Of a stretch of DNA of 45,591 bases, positions 24,028 to 32,642 are shown one piece after another. A program made the position numbers and the translations under genes. Every line of letters begins with the position of its first letter. The stretch's first letter is position 1. Origin of the DNA: MED-G16 sp964467915 (GTDB lineage Bacteria; Bacteroidota; Bacteroidia; Cytophagales; MED-G16); the NCBI GenBank assembly GCA_964467915.1, contig CAYXSW010000014.1:1-45591 (forward strand), read 5' to 3'. Below the pieces are notes generated by a model that searched no databases, had not been told where the DNA came from, and saw only the letters and a list, made by a program, of their open reading frames with translations.

Positions 24028-25641
24028 ATGACAAAAAAGTACATTTTCGTAACGGGTGGTGTCACGTCTTCTCTTGGTAAAGGCATAATATCTGCATCTT
24101 TAGGTTTACTTTTAAAAGCTGTAGGTTATAAAGTTACTATTCAAAAATTTGATCCTTATTTAAATATAGATCCAGGGACAATGAGTCCTTATGAACATGG
24201 AGAATGCTACGTTACTGAAGATGGTGCTGAGACAGATCTTGATCTAGGACATTACGAAAGATTTTTAGGTATTTCAACGTCTCAAGATAATAATGTCACA
24301 ACTGGTAGAATTTACAATAATGTTATTTCAAAAGAGAGGAAAGGTGAATTTTTAGGAAAAACAGTTCAAGTTATCCCACATATTACAGATGAAATTAAAA
24401 ACAGTTTTTATAAAATAGGAAAAAATAATTCTTTTGAGATTATAATAACTGAGATTGGTGGATGTATTGGTGATATTGAATCTTTACCTTTCTTCGAAGC
24501 TGTTAGACAAGCAAAATTAGACCTAAATAGAGATGATTTCCTTAATATTCACTTAACGCTAATACCATACCTTTCTACATCAGGAGAATTAAAAACTAAG
24601 CCAACTCAACACTCTGTAAAAAAATTATTAGAGGCAGGCATTCAACCAGACATATTAGTTTGTAGAAGTGAACATAAACTTGGAGAAGACATAAAAAACA
24701 AATTAGCTTTATTTTGTAATGTATCTAAAAAATCAGTTATTGAATCTATTGATGCTAAATCAATATATGATGTTCCTGTATTGATGCGAGATGAGAGATT
24801 GCATGATATAGTACTGGATTATTTAAATTTATCTAAGAAAAAACCTCTTAGACTCAGTAGATGGAAAAATTTTCTTAAAAATCTACATTCTTCAACTAAC
24901 AAATTAAATATTTCAATTGTAGGAAAGTATGTAAGTCTTCACGATGCTTACAAATCAATATCTGAGTCATTAATACATGCAGGAGCAAATTTAAATTCTA
25001 AGGTTGAAATTAAATGGATTCAATCAGAAAATATAAATAATAAAAATGTAAGACATCAATTAAAAAATATGGATGGAGTTATAGTAGCTCCCGGGTTTGG
25101 AGAAAGAGGTATAGAAGGTAAAATATCATCAATAAAATATGTTAGAGAAAATAATATTCCATTTTTAGGTATTTGTTTAGGAATGCAATGTGCCTGTATT
25201 GAATTTTCAAGAAATGTATTGGGAAACAAAAATGCTAATTCTACTGAATTTGATAAAAACACTTCATTTCCAATTATTGATTTAATGGAAAAACAAAAAT
25301 CTATTAAAAATAAAGGTGGAACAATGAGACTTGGATCATATAGTTGTAATCTAGAAAAAGGATCACTAGTTCAAAAATCATACAGAGAATTAAAAGTTGA
25401 CGAAAGACATAGGCATAGATATGAATTTAATAATGAATTCAAAGAAAATTTCAACGAAAATGGAATGATGACACCCGGAACAAATAAGAAATTAAACCTG
25501 ATAGAGGTCATTGAATTAGAAAATCATCCATGGTTTATTGGCACACAATACCACCCAGAATATAGTAGTAGAGTTTTAAAACCTCACCCACTATTTGTTA
25601 GTTTTGTTAAAAAAATAAAATCAATCAAGAATGGACAATAA
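24028..25641 (+). CDS. pyrG: CTP synthase
   Basis: A full-length 537-residue enzyme that aminates UTP to CTP with glutamine. The synthase half opens with FVTGGVTSSLGKGI (P-loop, 7-20) and includes DPYLNIDPGTMSPYEHGE near residue 42 and EIGGCIGDIES near residue 141. The C-terminal glutaminase half has its nucleophile in FLGICLGMQCA near residue 381 and the His/Glu dyad in QYHPEYSSR near residue 515. It overlaps yidC by 11 bases. Confidence 0.97.
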   Translation: MTKKYIFVTGGVTSSLGKGIISASLGLLLKAVGYKVTIQKFDPYLNIDPGTMSPYEHGECYVTEDGAETDLDLGHYERFLGISTSQDNNVTTGRIYNNVISKERKGEFLGKTVQVIPHITDEIKNSFYKIGKNNSFEIIITEIGGCIGDIESLPFFEAVRQAKLDLNRDDFLNIHLTLIPYLSTSGELKTKPTQHSVKKLLEAGIQPDILVCRSEHKLGEDIKNKLALFCNVSKKSVIESIDAKSIYDVPVLMRDERLHDIVLDYLNLSKKKPLRLSRWKNFLKNLHSSTNKLNISIVGKYVSLHDAYKSISESLIHAGANLNSKVEIKWIQSENINNKNVRHQLKNMDGVIVAPGFGERGIEGKISSIKYVRENNIPFLGICLGMQCACIEFSRNVLGNKNANSTEFDKNTSFPIIDLMEKQKSIKNKGGTMRLGSYSCNLEKGSLVQKSYRELKVDERHRHRYEFNNEFKENFNENGMMTPGTNKKLNLIEVIELENHPWFIGTQYHPEYSSRVLKPHPLFVSFVKKIKSIKNGQ

Positions 25642-27385
25642 CAGATTCATAGGTTTTACTCTTATAATGCTTCTTATTTTAACCTATTACACATTTTTCC
25701 CGCCGGGTCAAATTCAAGAACCTGAAAATATTTCTGAAGTAAATAATCAAGAACAATTAGTAGAGAACACTGAAAACAAAAAAGAGACAAGTCAGATAAA
25801 GAATAGAATTAACGAAGAATTCTTAGGAAACGGAATAGAGGAAGTTGTATCTCTTGAGAATGATCTATTAAAAGTTGATTTTAATACTAAAGGGGCCAAA
25901 ATTATAAATGTTACTTTATCAGAGTTTTATGATTCTGATAATAATAATGTCGAACTCTATAATGGTTCAGGTAATATTAATTTAAAAATATTAGGTACTG
26001 ATGATTTAAATTTTGATGATATTATTTTTAGTAAAGTCCATTCAAAATCAACTGAAAAAAATACTATTAATTTCTCAGCCTTATCAAAAGAAGGAAAAAA
26101 AATAACCGTCCAATTTGAAATAAAAAATGGAAGTTATATTATAGAATCTAAAATCTTATTAAACGATTATTTTCTTGATAATGAAAATATATTATTCACA
26201 TGGATTAATAACGTAAAACATCAAGAAAGCAACACAAAAAACGAAAAAAATCAGACAAGAATTAATTTTTTTAATGATGATGGTGGTTTTGATTATACAT
26301 CTGCGACTTCTACTGATACCGAAGAAATAAAAGTGGAAGAAAAACTTAAATGGATATCTAATAAACAACAATTCTTTAGTTCAGCTATTTTGTCTGAAAA
26401 TAGTTTTAATAACTCAAATCTTAAGTCAGAATATGTTGAAGATCAGATAATTAATAAAAAACTTACAATTCGAACTGAAATGCCTATAGAAAACAACTCT
26501 GTATCATATAAATATTACTTTGGGCCTAATAAATACTCTGTTTTAAAAGATATTGAAAATGAATTTCATAATAATTTATATCTTGGATGGATAGGTGTTG
26601 GCGGTTTTAATAGATTTATTATTGTCCCCATTTTTAATTTTCTTGAAAATATAACATCAAGCTACGGTCTTATTATTTTATTCATGGTTTTTTTAATAAG
26701 GATTGTAGTTACTCCACTTACTTTTAAATCACATCTTTCAATGGCTAAGATGAAAATGCTAAACCCTGAAATACAATCGATAAAAAATAAGCATGAGGGA
26801 GATGCGCAGAAATCTCAAGGTGAAATTATGGAACTCTACGCAAAAACTGGAGTTAGTCCACTTGGTGGCTGCTTACCAATTTTGTTTCAACTTCCAATTT
26901 TAGTTTCTGTATTTTATTTTCTCCCTAATGCAATTGAGTTAAGAGGTAAATCTTTCCTTTGGGCATCTGATTTATCTAATTATGATTCAATTTTAAGTCT
27001 ACCATTTAATATACCATTTTATGGTGATCACGTTAGTTTATTTACAATCTTGATGACAGTTTCAACTATTTTAATAAATAAAGCAAATTCCCAAATGCAG
27101 ACTATGGAAGGTCCTATGAAGACTTTTCAATATGTTTTACCAATAATGTTCTTGTTTATATTTAATAATTTCTCATCAGGATTAACTTACTATTATTTTC
27201 TTTCAAATGTAGCTTCATATGCTCAAATTTTTGTTTTTAAAAGGTTTGTGGATGAAGAGAAAATTAAAAAAGAGATAGAATTTAATAGAAAGAAAAACGT
27301 TAATTCAAAAAAATCAAGCTTTCAGTTAAGAATTGAAGAAGCTATGAAGGCTAGGCAAAATACAAATAAGAAAAAAAATAAATAA
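25631..27385 (+). CDS. yidC: membrane protein insertase YidC
   Basis: A 584-residue insertase for inner-membrane proteins. One N-terminal membrane segment (about 7-22), a large periplasmic beta-sandwich (about 60-320) and a C-terminal block of five membrane segments follow the Gram-negative YidC plan. The conserved groove region is seen in SSYGLIILFMVFLIRIVVTPLT near residue 345 (the conserved Arg), and GGCLPILFQLPILVSVFYFL near residue 414. The tail is strongly basic (KARQNTNKKKNK), a place for ribosome contact. It overlaps pyrG by 11 bases. Confidence 0.95.
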   Translation: MDNNRFIGFTLIMLLILTYYTFFPPGQIQEPENISEVNNQEQLVENTENKKETSQIKNRINEEFLGNGIEEVVSLENDLLKVDFNTKGAKIINVTLSEFYDSDNNNVELYNGSGNINLKILGTDDLNFDDIIFSKVHSKSTEKNTINFSALSKEGKKITVQFEIKNGSYIIESKILLNDYFLDNENILFTWINNVKHQESNTKNEKNQTRINFFNDDGGFDYTSATSTDTEEIKVEEKLKWISNKQQFFSSAILSENSFNNSNLKSEYVEDQIINKKLTIRTEMPIENNSVSYKYYFGPNKYSVLKDIENEFHNNLYLGWIGVGGFNRFIIVPIFNFLENITSSYGLIILFMVFLIRIVVTPLTFKSHLSMAKMKMLNPEIQSIKNKHEGDAQKSQGEIMELYAKTGVSPLGGCLPILFQLPILVSVFYFLPNAIELRGKSFLWASDLSNYDSILSLPFNIPFYGDHVSLFTILMTVSTILINKANSQMQTMEGPMKTFQYVLPIMFLFIFNNFSSGLTYYYFLSNVASYAQIFVFKRFVDEEKIKKEIEFNRKKNVNSKKSSFQLRIEEAMKARQNTNKKKNK

Positions 27386-27401
27386 ATTGGTGCTACCAAT
27401 T
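27385..27401. repeat. inverted repeat between yidC and parA
   Basis: AATTGGT-GCT-ACCAATT is a perfect 7-bp inverted repeat with a 3-base loop, starting at the last base of the yidC stop and 13 bases before the parA ATG. No T-tract follows, so a strong terminator is unlikely; it could be an operator or a weak leader hairpin. Confidence 0.45.
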
Positions 27402-27414
27402 CAATTAAGCTTAT

Positions 27415-28197
27415 ATGGGTAAAGTTATTTCAATAGCAAATCAAAAAGGCGGAGTAGGAAAAACAACTACCTCTATTAATCTCGCCGCAAGCCTTGCAGC
27501 ACTTGAATATAAAACATTATTAATTGATGCTGATCCTCAAGCTAATTCCACCTCTGGTTTAGGAATTGATCAAAATAAAATTGAAAACACTGTCTATGAG
27601 TGTATGGTTAATGAAAATATTGATAAAAATAGTATTATTAAAACAGAAGTAAATTTTCTTGAAATACTTCCTTCAGATATTGATTTAGTTGGTGCAGAAG
27701 TAGAGATGGTAGATATTGAAAACAGGGACCTTAGAATGAAAAATTGTATTGATAAAATAAAAGATAAGTATGACTTTATTATAATTGACTGCTCTCCTTC
27801 ACTAGGTATTGTAACAATCAATTCACTTGTAGCCTCAGACTCTGTCATTATTCCTGTTCAATGTGAATATTTTGCTTTAGAAGGACTTGGTAAATTATTA
27901 GAGACAATTAAGTTAATTCAAACTAATCTGAATAAAAAATTGTCTATCGAAGGTATTTTAATGAGCATGTATGACGTGAGATTAAGACTAAGTAACCAGG
28001 TTGTAGAAGAAGTTCAGATGCATTTTAAATCTCTTGTATTTAATACAATTATTCCTAGAAACGTGAAATTAAGTGAAGCTCCATCCTTTGGTATTCCTGT
28101 AATTTCATACGATGCTAATTGCAAAGGATCTTTAAGCTACTTAAATTTAGCAAAAGAATTAGTGGATAAAAATAACTCTGTTAAAGTTTCATGGTAA
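27415..28197 (+). CDS. parA: chromosome-partitioning ATPase ParA (Soj)
   Basis: A 260-residue ParA/MinD-type ATPase without an N-terminal DNA-binding extension, so of the chromosomal Soj kind. The deviant Walker A is KGGVGKTTT at residues 10-18, Walker A' is LLIDADPQANST near residue 35, and Walker B is DFIIIDCSPSLG near residue 119. It binds DNA non-specifically when ATP-bound and is stimulated by ParB. It overlaps parB by seven bases. A parS site was not found in the window. Confidence 0.95.
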   Translation: MGKVISIANQKGGVGKTTTSINLAASLAALEYKTLLIDADPQANSTSGLGIDQNKIENTVYECMVNENIDKNSIIKTEVNFLEILPSDIDLVGAEVEMVDIENRDLRMKNCIDKIKDKYDFIIIDCSPSLGIVTINSLVASDSVIIPVQCEYFALEGLGKLLETIKLIQTNLNKKLSIEGILMSMYDVRLRLSNQVVEEVQMHFKSLVFNTIIPRNVKLSEAPSFGIPVISYDANCKGSLSYLNLAKELVDKNNSVKVSW

Positions 28198-29048
28198 ATA
28201 AAAGAAATACTCTTGGAAGAGGTTTAGGCTCGTTGTTAAAGACAAATGATAGTGCAAAAAACAATAAAGTTTTTGATCAAATTGACTTAAAATTTATTGA
28301 TGTTAACTCAGAGCAGCCGAGAAAAACATTTGATGAGAAAAAATTACAAGAACTATCTGCTTCAATAAAACAACATGGTATAATTCAACCAATAACAGTT
28401 AGGAAAATTAGTGAAAAAAAATACCAGTTAATATCTGGTGAAAGGAGATATAAAGCATCGAAATTATTAGGAAATAAGACAATTCCAGCATTTATTAAAG
28501 TAACTGAAGATGACAATATCTTAGAATTATCTTTGATTGAAAATATACAGAGGGAAGATCTCAACTCAATAGAAATTGCAATTTCTTATAAGAAGCTAAT
28601 TGATGAATTAAAAATTAATCAAGAAAATTTAGGGTCTCGAGTAGGAAAAGACAGATCAACAATCAATAACTATCTAAGACTATTAAAATTACCTCCTACT
28701 ATACAGAAGGGATTAATTGATAATAAAATTCAGATGGGACATGCTAGGTCTTTAATTACTTTAGAAAAAAGTGATATACAATTAAAAATCTATCAACTAA
28801 TACTTAGCAATAAATTATCAGTAAGAAAAACTGAAGATCTAGTAAGGAATTTAAATAAAGAAAAGTTCTCTTTAAAAAAGAAAGATTTAAAGAAAAATAA
28901 TGAGCTTTTTAAAATAGAAGGTAAATTATCATCATACTTTGGAACTAAAGTAAAGACTCAAGGTGATGAAAAAAATGGCAAAATTGTGATTCCTTACAAA
29001 ACAACTAACGAGTTAAATAGGATTTTAGAAATATTAGATATTATCTAA
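28191..29048 (+). CDS. parB: chromosome-partitioning protein ParB (Spo0J)
   Basis: A 285-residue ParB with the classic opening RNTLGRGLGSLL near residue 5, which carries the ParA-stimulating arginines. The CTP-binding ParB/Srx fold shows ISGERRYKASK near residue 84 and ENIQREDLN near residue 118. A helix-turn-helix for parS follows (VGKDRSTINNYLRLLKLP near residue 148, with MGHARSLI after it), then a C-terminal dimer domain. It is followed one base later by the DUF5683 gene (TAATG). Confidence 0.95.
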   Translation: MVNKRNTLGRGLGSLLKTNDSAKNNKVFDQIDLKFIDVNSEQPRKTFDEKKLQELSASIKQHGIIQPITVRKISEKKYQLISGERRYKASKLLGNKTIPAFIKVTEDDNILELSLIENIQREDLNSIEIAISYKKLIDELKINQENLGSRVGKDRSTINNYLRLLKLPPTIQKGLIDNKIQMGHARSLITLEKSDIQLKIYQLILSNKLSVRKTEDLVRNLNKEKFSLKKKDLKKNNELFKIEGKLSSYFGTKVKTQGDEKNGKIVIPYKTTNELNRILEILDII

Positions 29049-29560
29049 TGAGAAAAATATTATTTTTCATATTCTTTATTACCTTTTCTGGTTATTGTCA
29101 AGAAAAAAAAATTAAAATTTTTAATCCTAAAAAAGCATCAAGGTTATCAGCAGTAGTTCCAGGATTAGGTCAAGTTTACAATAAACAATACTGGAAAGTT
29201 CCTGTAATTTATGGTGGTTATGCTGTAATTGGTCACTATATTAAATTTAACAATGAAATGTATCATGACTTTAAAAATGCATTAACTCTTGAGACCGATA
29301 ATAATGAACTTACAGTAAACCCATTCCCTAATTTTAGCAGAAATTCATTAGAAAGAAATATGGATTTTTGGAGAAGAAACAGAGATATGTTGATAATTTT
29401 CACAGGAGTATATTATCTATTAAATATTGTTGATGCTCATATATTTGCTCATTTGAATGAATTTAATACAGATAATGACCTTAGTTTAAACATAAAACCT
29501 TCCCTAGAAAAAATCAATAATAGTAATTTGATCGGTATATCATTACACTTTAATTTTTAA
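29048..29560 (+). CDS. DUF5683 protein
   Basis: A 170-residue envelope protein of the DUF5683 family, of unknown function, found with parAB in Bacteroidota. A signal peptide of about 17 residues ends YCQ. The family motif KKASRLSAVVPGLGQVYNKQYWKVP spans about 28-52, with the Gly-Leu-Gly-Gln-Tyr-Asn core. Two hydrophobic segments follow, near 56-68 and 113-125 (MLIIFTGVYYLLNIVDAHI). It overlaps parB by one base. In relatives dapB often lies next before lepB; no dapB is here. Confidence 0.85.
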   Translation: MRKILFFIFFITFSGYCQEKKIKIFNPKKASRLSAVVPGLGQVYNKQYWKVPVIYGGYAVIGHYIKFNNEMYHDFKNALTLETDNNELTVNPFPNFSRNSLERNMDFWRRNRDMLIIFTGVYYLLNIVDAHIFAHLNEFNTDNDLSLNIKPSLEKINNSNLIGISLHFNF

Positions 29561-29590
29561 AAATAAGTTTTTTTCAATTAAACAAATATA

Positions 29591-29598
29591 TAAGTTTG
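29591..29598 (+). promoter_or_regulatory. -7 box (TAAGTTTG) for lepB
   Basis: An exact TAnnTTTG match that ends five bases before the lepB ATG at 29604. Transcription would begin at or next to the start codon, implying a leaderless or nearly leaderless mRNA. Confidence 0.55.
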
Positions 29599-29603
29599 CA
29601 CCT

Positions 29604-30656
29604 ATGAAAAAAGGACCAATAAGAGAGTGGTTTGACGCATTACTTTTTGCTGTAATAGCTGCCACATTAATACGATGGGCTACATTTGAAGCTTTTACGA
29701 TACCAACTCCATCAATGGAAAACACTTTACTTGTAGGAGATTTTTTGTTTGTAAATAAATTAAATTACGGTCCTAGAACTCCAATGACACCTCTTCAAGT
29801 ACCATTAACTCATCAGAAAATATGGGGGACAGATATCCAATCATATTTAGAATGGATTAAATTACCTACATTCAGATTACCTGGTTTTGGAGAGATTGAA
29901 AGAAATGATGTTGTTGTATTTAATTATCCTAATGAATTAGATAAACCACTAGACTTAAAAACATATTATGTTAAAAGATGTGTAGGTTTACCTGGAGATA
30001 CAATATTTATAGATGACGGAGATGTTATCATAAATAATCAAAACTTAACTGTTCCTGATGGTTTACAGAAAAGATATTTTTTAGAAACAGATAAAACAAT
30101 CAATAAAAGGGTTTTTAAAAAGTATGATATCTGGGAATTTAACAAAGTTACTGGAGGCTATTATATAAACACTAAAGAAGAGAGCGCAAATGCTATTGGT
30201 AATGAATCATTTGTGAGAAATATAACTCTTTACAAAATGGATAAGTCTTTAACAAATGAAAGAATCTTCCCTGACAGAGGAAATTATCCGTGGAACACTG
30301 ACTTTTATGGACCTCTAGTTGTTCCTTATAAGGGTTTAATAATAGAAATTAATAAAGAAACAGTTTCTAAATTTGGATCTACAATTCTAAATTATGAAAA
30401 TATAGATAATTTAAAAATTGAAGGAGAAAATCTGTTGATAGACAATGAAATTGTAATTAAATATGAATTCAAGCAAGATTATTACTTCATGATGGGAGAC
30501 AATAGACATAATTCTGAAGATTCTAGATTTTGGGGGTTTGTACCTTACGATCACGTTCTAGGTGAAGCATCATTTATCTGGTTCTCATATAACTATCAAG
30601 AAGAAAATTTATTTAAAGCTATCAGATGGGATAGGTTATTTAATATAATAAAGTAA
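29604..30656 (+). CDS. lepB: signal peptidase I
   Basis: A 350-residue inner-membrane protease that removes signal peptides. After a membrane segment at about 11-27 comes the catalytic serine in TIPTPSMENTL (Ser37), then the general-base lysine in YYVKRCVGLPGD (Lys124). The closing signature GDNRHNSEDSRFWGFVP sits near residue 297. A long insert of about 150 residues between the lysine block and the last box is usual in Bacteroidota. A second hydrophobic anchor is not obvious. Its stop abuts that of the convergent ung gene. Confidence 0.95.
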   Translation: MKKGPIREWFDALLFAVIAATLIRWATFEAFTIPTPSMENTLLVGDFLFVNKLNYGPRTPMTPLQVPLTHQKIWGTDIQSYLEWIKLPTFRLPGFGEIERNDVVVFNYPNELDKPLDLKTYYVKRCVGLPGDTIFIDDGDVIINNQNLTVPDGLQKRYFLETDKTINKRVFKKYDIWEFNKVTGGYYINTKEESANAIGNESFVRNITLYKMDKSLTNERIFPDRGNYPWNTDFYGPLVVPYKGLIIEINKETVSKFGSTILNYENIDNLKIEGENLLIDNEIVIKYEFKQDYYFMMGDNRHNSEDSRFWGFVPYDHVLGEASFIWFSYNYQEENLFKAIRWDRLFNIIK

Positions 30657-31322
30657 TTACCAATCAATTTTAGCAATTCCATTTTTTTCTAAATAATTAT
30701 TTGTTTTTTTGAAATGATTCTGTCCAAAAAAACCTTTGTGAGCTGAAAATGGAGAAGGATGAGAAGATGTTAAAATTAAGTGAGAATTTTTTTTCTCAAT
30801 TATTTCTTTTTTTGATATAGCGAAAGATCCCCAAAGCAAAAAAACAACATTAAATTTCTTTTTTGAAATAAGATTGATAACCAAGTCTGTAAATTTTTCC
30901 CACCCAAATTTACTATGAGAACCAGGAGCATTTTCTCTAACAGTAAGTATTGAGTTTAATAATAAGACCCCTTGTTTTGCCCAATTAGATAAATCTCCAT
31001 CCTTATATGTAAAATTAGGATAATTATTTTTCAACTCTCTAAAAATATTTTTAAGAGAAGGAGGTAATGCTGTTTTATTATTTACAGAAAAACATAAACC
31101 ATTAGCCTGATTCTTACCATGGTAAGGATCTTGACCAATAATTACAACTTTTACCTTATCAAATGGGCATAGTTCAAATGAACTAAAAATATTATTACCT
31201 TTTGGATAAATAATTTGTGTTCTATACTCTTGCTTTACCTTTTCAGATAACTTTAAAAAGAAGTCTTTATTAAAAATATGATCTAATTCTTTATGCCAAG
31301 TCTTTTCTATTTTTACCTTCAA
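30657..31322 (-). CDS. ung: uracil-DNA glycosylase
   Basis: A 221-residue family 1 UDG that removes uracil from DNA. The catalytic water-activating loop is VVIIGQDPYHGKNQANGLCFSV near residue 60, LLLNSILTVRENAPGSH follows near residue 118 and the leucine-loop HPSPFSAHKGFFGQ lies near residue 188. The reading frame starts with a TTG at 31322; a TAA lies just upstream in frame and no ATG precedes the conserved WHKEL region, so TTG is the likely start. It is divergent from the coiled-coil gene. Confidence 0.94.
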   Translation of the reverse strand: MKVKIEKTWHKELDHIFNKDFFLKLSEKVKQEYRTQIIYPKGNNIFSSFELCPFDKVKVVIIGQDPYHGKNQANGLCFSVNNKTALPPSLKNIFRELKNNYPNFTYKDGDLSNWAKQGVLLLNSILTVRENAPGSHSKFGWEKFTDLVINLISKKKFNVVFLLWGSFAISKKEIIEKKNSHLILTSSHPSPFSAHKGFFGQNHFKKTNNYLEKNGIAKIDW

Positions 31323-31333
31323 TCCTAATTATT

Positions 31334-31341
31334 TAGTTTTG
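31334..31341 (+). promoter_or_regulatory. -7 box (TAGTTTTG) for the coiled-coil gene
   Basis: An exact TAnnTTTG match in the 38-base gap between ung and the coiled-coil gene, ending 19 bases before the ATG at 31361. Confidence 0.5.
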
Positions 31342-31360
31342 CATACAATTTAAAATTCTA

Positions 31361-32239
31361 ATGAAAGAAAAAAAAATTATTCGAACACTTACAGTTTCTA
31401 TTATTTTAGTAATTGGAGGTCTTATATTCTTTATTTATAAAAATAATGAATCTGAAAAAATAAGAATTCAGCAAGAGATAGAACTAGACAATGTGTATTT
31501 AGAGTTAGACTCAGTTTCAGATGCATTGGGAGAAAAAATACTTACAATATCTCAACTGGGAGGTGATATTGACTCTCTTATAATTTTAAAAGAAAGTATA
31601 GAAGAAGAAAAAAGAGCTTTTAGAACAAGAGCTTATGCACAAATTAACAGACTACAAGGAAAAGTAGATGGTTATAAAGAATTGTTACTTGCTCAAGACG
31701 AGGAAATAGAACGTTTAAAAAACGTTAATGAACAACTTTTTGAAGAGAACAAAGAACAAAAAATTGAAATAAACAATTTAAACTCAACAATCTCAAATAT
31801 TAATCAATCAAATAAGAAGTTAGAGGATAAGATAAAAGAAGCATCACAGTTAGAGTTGAAAGATATTGAAGTAGTTGGAATATTTAGAAATGGATCTAAA
31901 AAATCAAATACCTTTAAAAACAGATCTTTAAATAAGTTAAATATAAACTTCACTTTGGAAGAAAATGATTTATCTCTTATAGAGGTAATGGATATTTATA
32001 TATCTATTGAAAAACCTAATAATGAAGTTTTATATGATATATCTAAGGGATCAGGATCGTTTACTTTTGAGAAAAGAGAAATGTTTTATACTATAAAAGA
32101 GGAAGTTTTAATTGATAGAAATGAAAAAAAGGTAAGCGTCGAGTACATCAAAAATGAAGAGTTTAAAAGGGGAACCTATAGGGTATATTTATACACTAAT
32201 AACTATAAAATAGGTAGTGGTGAATTTTTAGTAAAATAA
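31361..32239 (+). CDS. membrane-anchored coiled-coil protein of unknown function
   Basis: Not a family I can name. The 292 residues comprise a short basic start, one membrane segment at about 9-25 (TVSIILVIGGLIFFIYK), a long heptad-rich coiled coil at about 30-165 and a C-terminal beta-rich domain of about 125 residues. This domain contains LKDIEVVGIFRNGSKKSNTF and ends GTYRVYLYTNNYKIGSGEFLVK. The topology suggests an inner-membrane anchor with the rest in the periplasm. It has its own promoter box and lies 52 bases before rpsF, which also has its own box. Confidence 0.8.
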   Translation: MKEKKIIRTLTVSIILVIGGLIFFIYKNNESEKIRIQQEIELDNVYLELDSVSDALGEKILTISQLGGDIDSLIILKESIEEEKRAFRTRAYAQINRLQGKVDGYKELLLAQDEEIERLKNVNEQLFEENKEQKIEINNLNSTISNINQSNKKLEDKIKEASQLELKDIEVVGIFRNGSKKSNTFKNRSLNKLNINFTLEENDLSLIEVMDIYISIEKPNNEVLYDISKGSGSFTFEKREMFYTIKEEVLIDRNEKKVSVEYIKNEEFKRGTYRVYLYTNNYKIGSGEFLVK

Positions 32240-32262
32240 TTATTATTTTAAATTCAAAAGAT

Positions 32263-32270
32263 TAGCTTTG
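32263..32270 (+). promoter_or_regulatory. -7 box (TAGCTTTG) for the rpsF operon
   Basis: An exact TAnnTTTG match 21 bases before the rpsF ATG. The predicted leader is only about 15 bases, too short for the S6:S18 mRNA-binding hairpin known upstream of rpsF in other bacteria. Confidence 0.6.
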
Positions 32271-32280
32271 CACATCATTT

Positions 32281-32285
32281 AAGGA
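32281..32285 (+). promoter_or_regulatory. Shine-Dalgarno-like AAGGA before rpsF
   Basis: AAGGA lies six bases before the rpsF ATG, a normal Shine-Dalgarno position. Nearly every other gene in the window lacks one, as is usual in Bacteroidota, so this exception may be functional. Confidence 0.5.
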
Positions 32286-32291
32286 AATTAT

Positions 32292-32642
32292 ATGAATAAA
32301 AATTACGAAACAGTATTCATAATAAATCCCGTTCTATCTGATAAACAGATGGAGGATACTGTTAAAAAATACAAAAAAGTTCTTGACAAGAACAAAGTCA
32401 AGGTGGTTTGTGACGAGAGTCTCGGGTTCAAAGAGCTCGCATACCCAATCAATAATAAGAATTCAGGTTTTTTTCATCTGTTCCAGTACGAGACAGAAAA
32501 ATTAGATTTTGTAAAAAATCTTGAGACTGAATTAAAAAGAGATAGGTCTATAATAAGATATTTGACAGTATCCCTATGTAAAGACGCATTAGAATACAAT
32601 GCAAGAAGAGCTAAAGGAGAATTTAAAAAGAAAAAGAAATGA
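32292..32642 (+). CDS. rpsF: 30S ribosomal protein S6
   Basis: A 116-residue S6 (bS6), a ferredoxin-like protein that binds S18 on the 30S platform. The start NYETVFIINPVLSDKQ and the later LGFKELAYPINNKNSGFFHLFQYE are typical, and the tail is basic (RRAKGEFKKKKK). It heads rpsF-rpsR-rplI, the usual order, and overlaps rpsR by four bases. A stretch at about 32380-32460 is richer in G+C with C-ending codons, unlike its neighbours. In Flavobacterium ribosomes bS6, bS18 and bS21 form the pocket that hides the anti-Shine-Dalgarno end of 16S rRNA. Confidence 0.96.
   Translation: MNKNYETVFIINPVLSDKQMEDTVKKYKKVLDKNKVKVVCDESLGFKELAYPINNKNSGFFHLFQYETEKLDFVKNLETELKRDRSIIRYLTVSLCKDALEYNARRAKGEFKKKKK

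Noticed and set aside
27386..29050. parS site near parAB
   Set aside because: No GTTNCACGTGNAAC-like palindrome was seen in or around parA and parB.
32240..32291. S6:S18-binding leader hairpin upstream of rpsF
   Set aside because: The predicted leader is only about 15 bases and shows no CCG-bulge hairpin.
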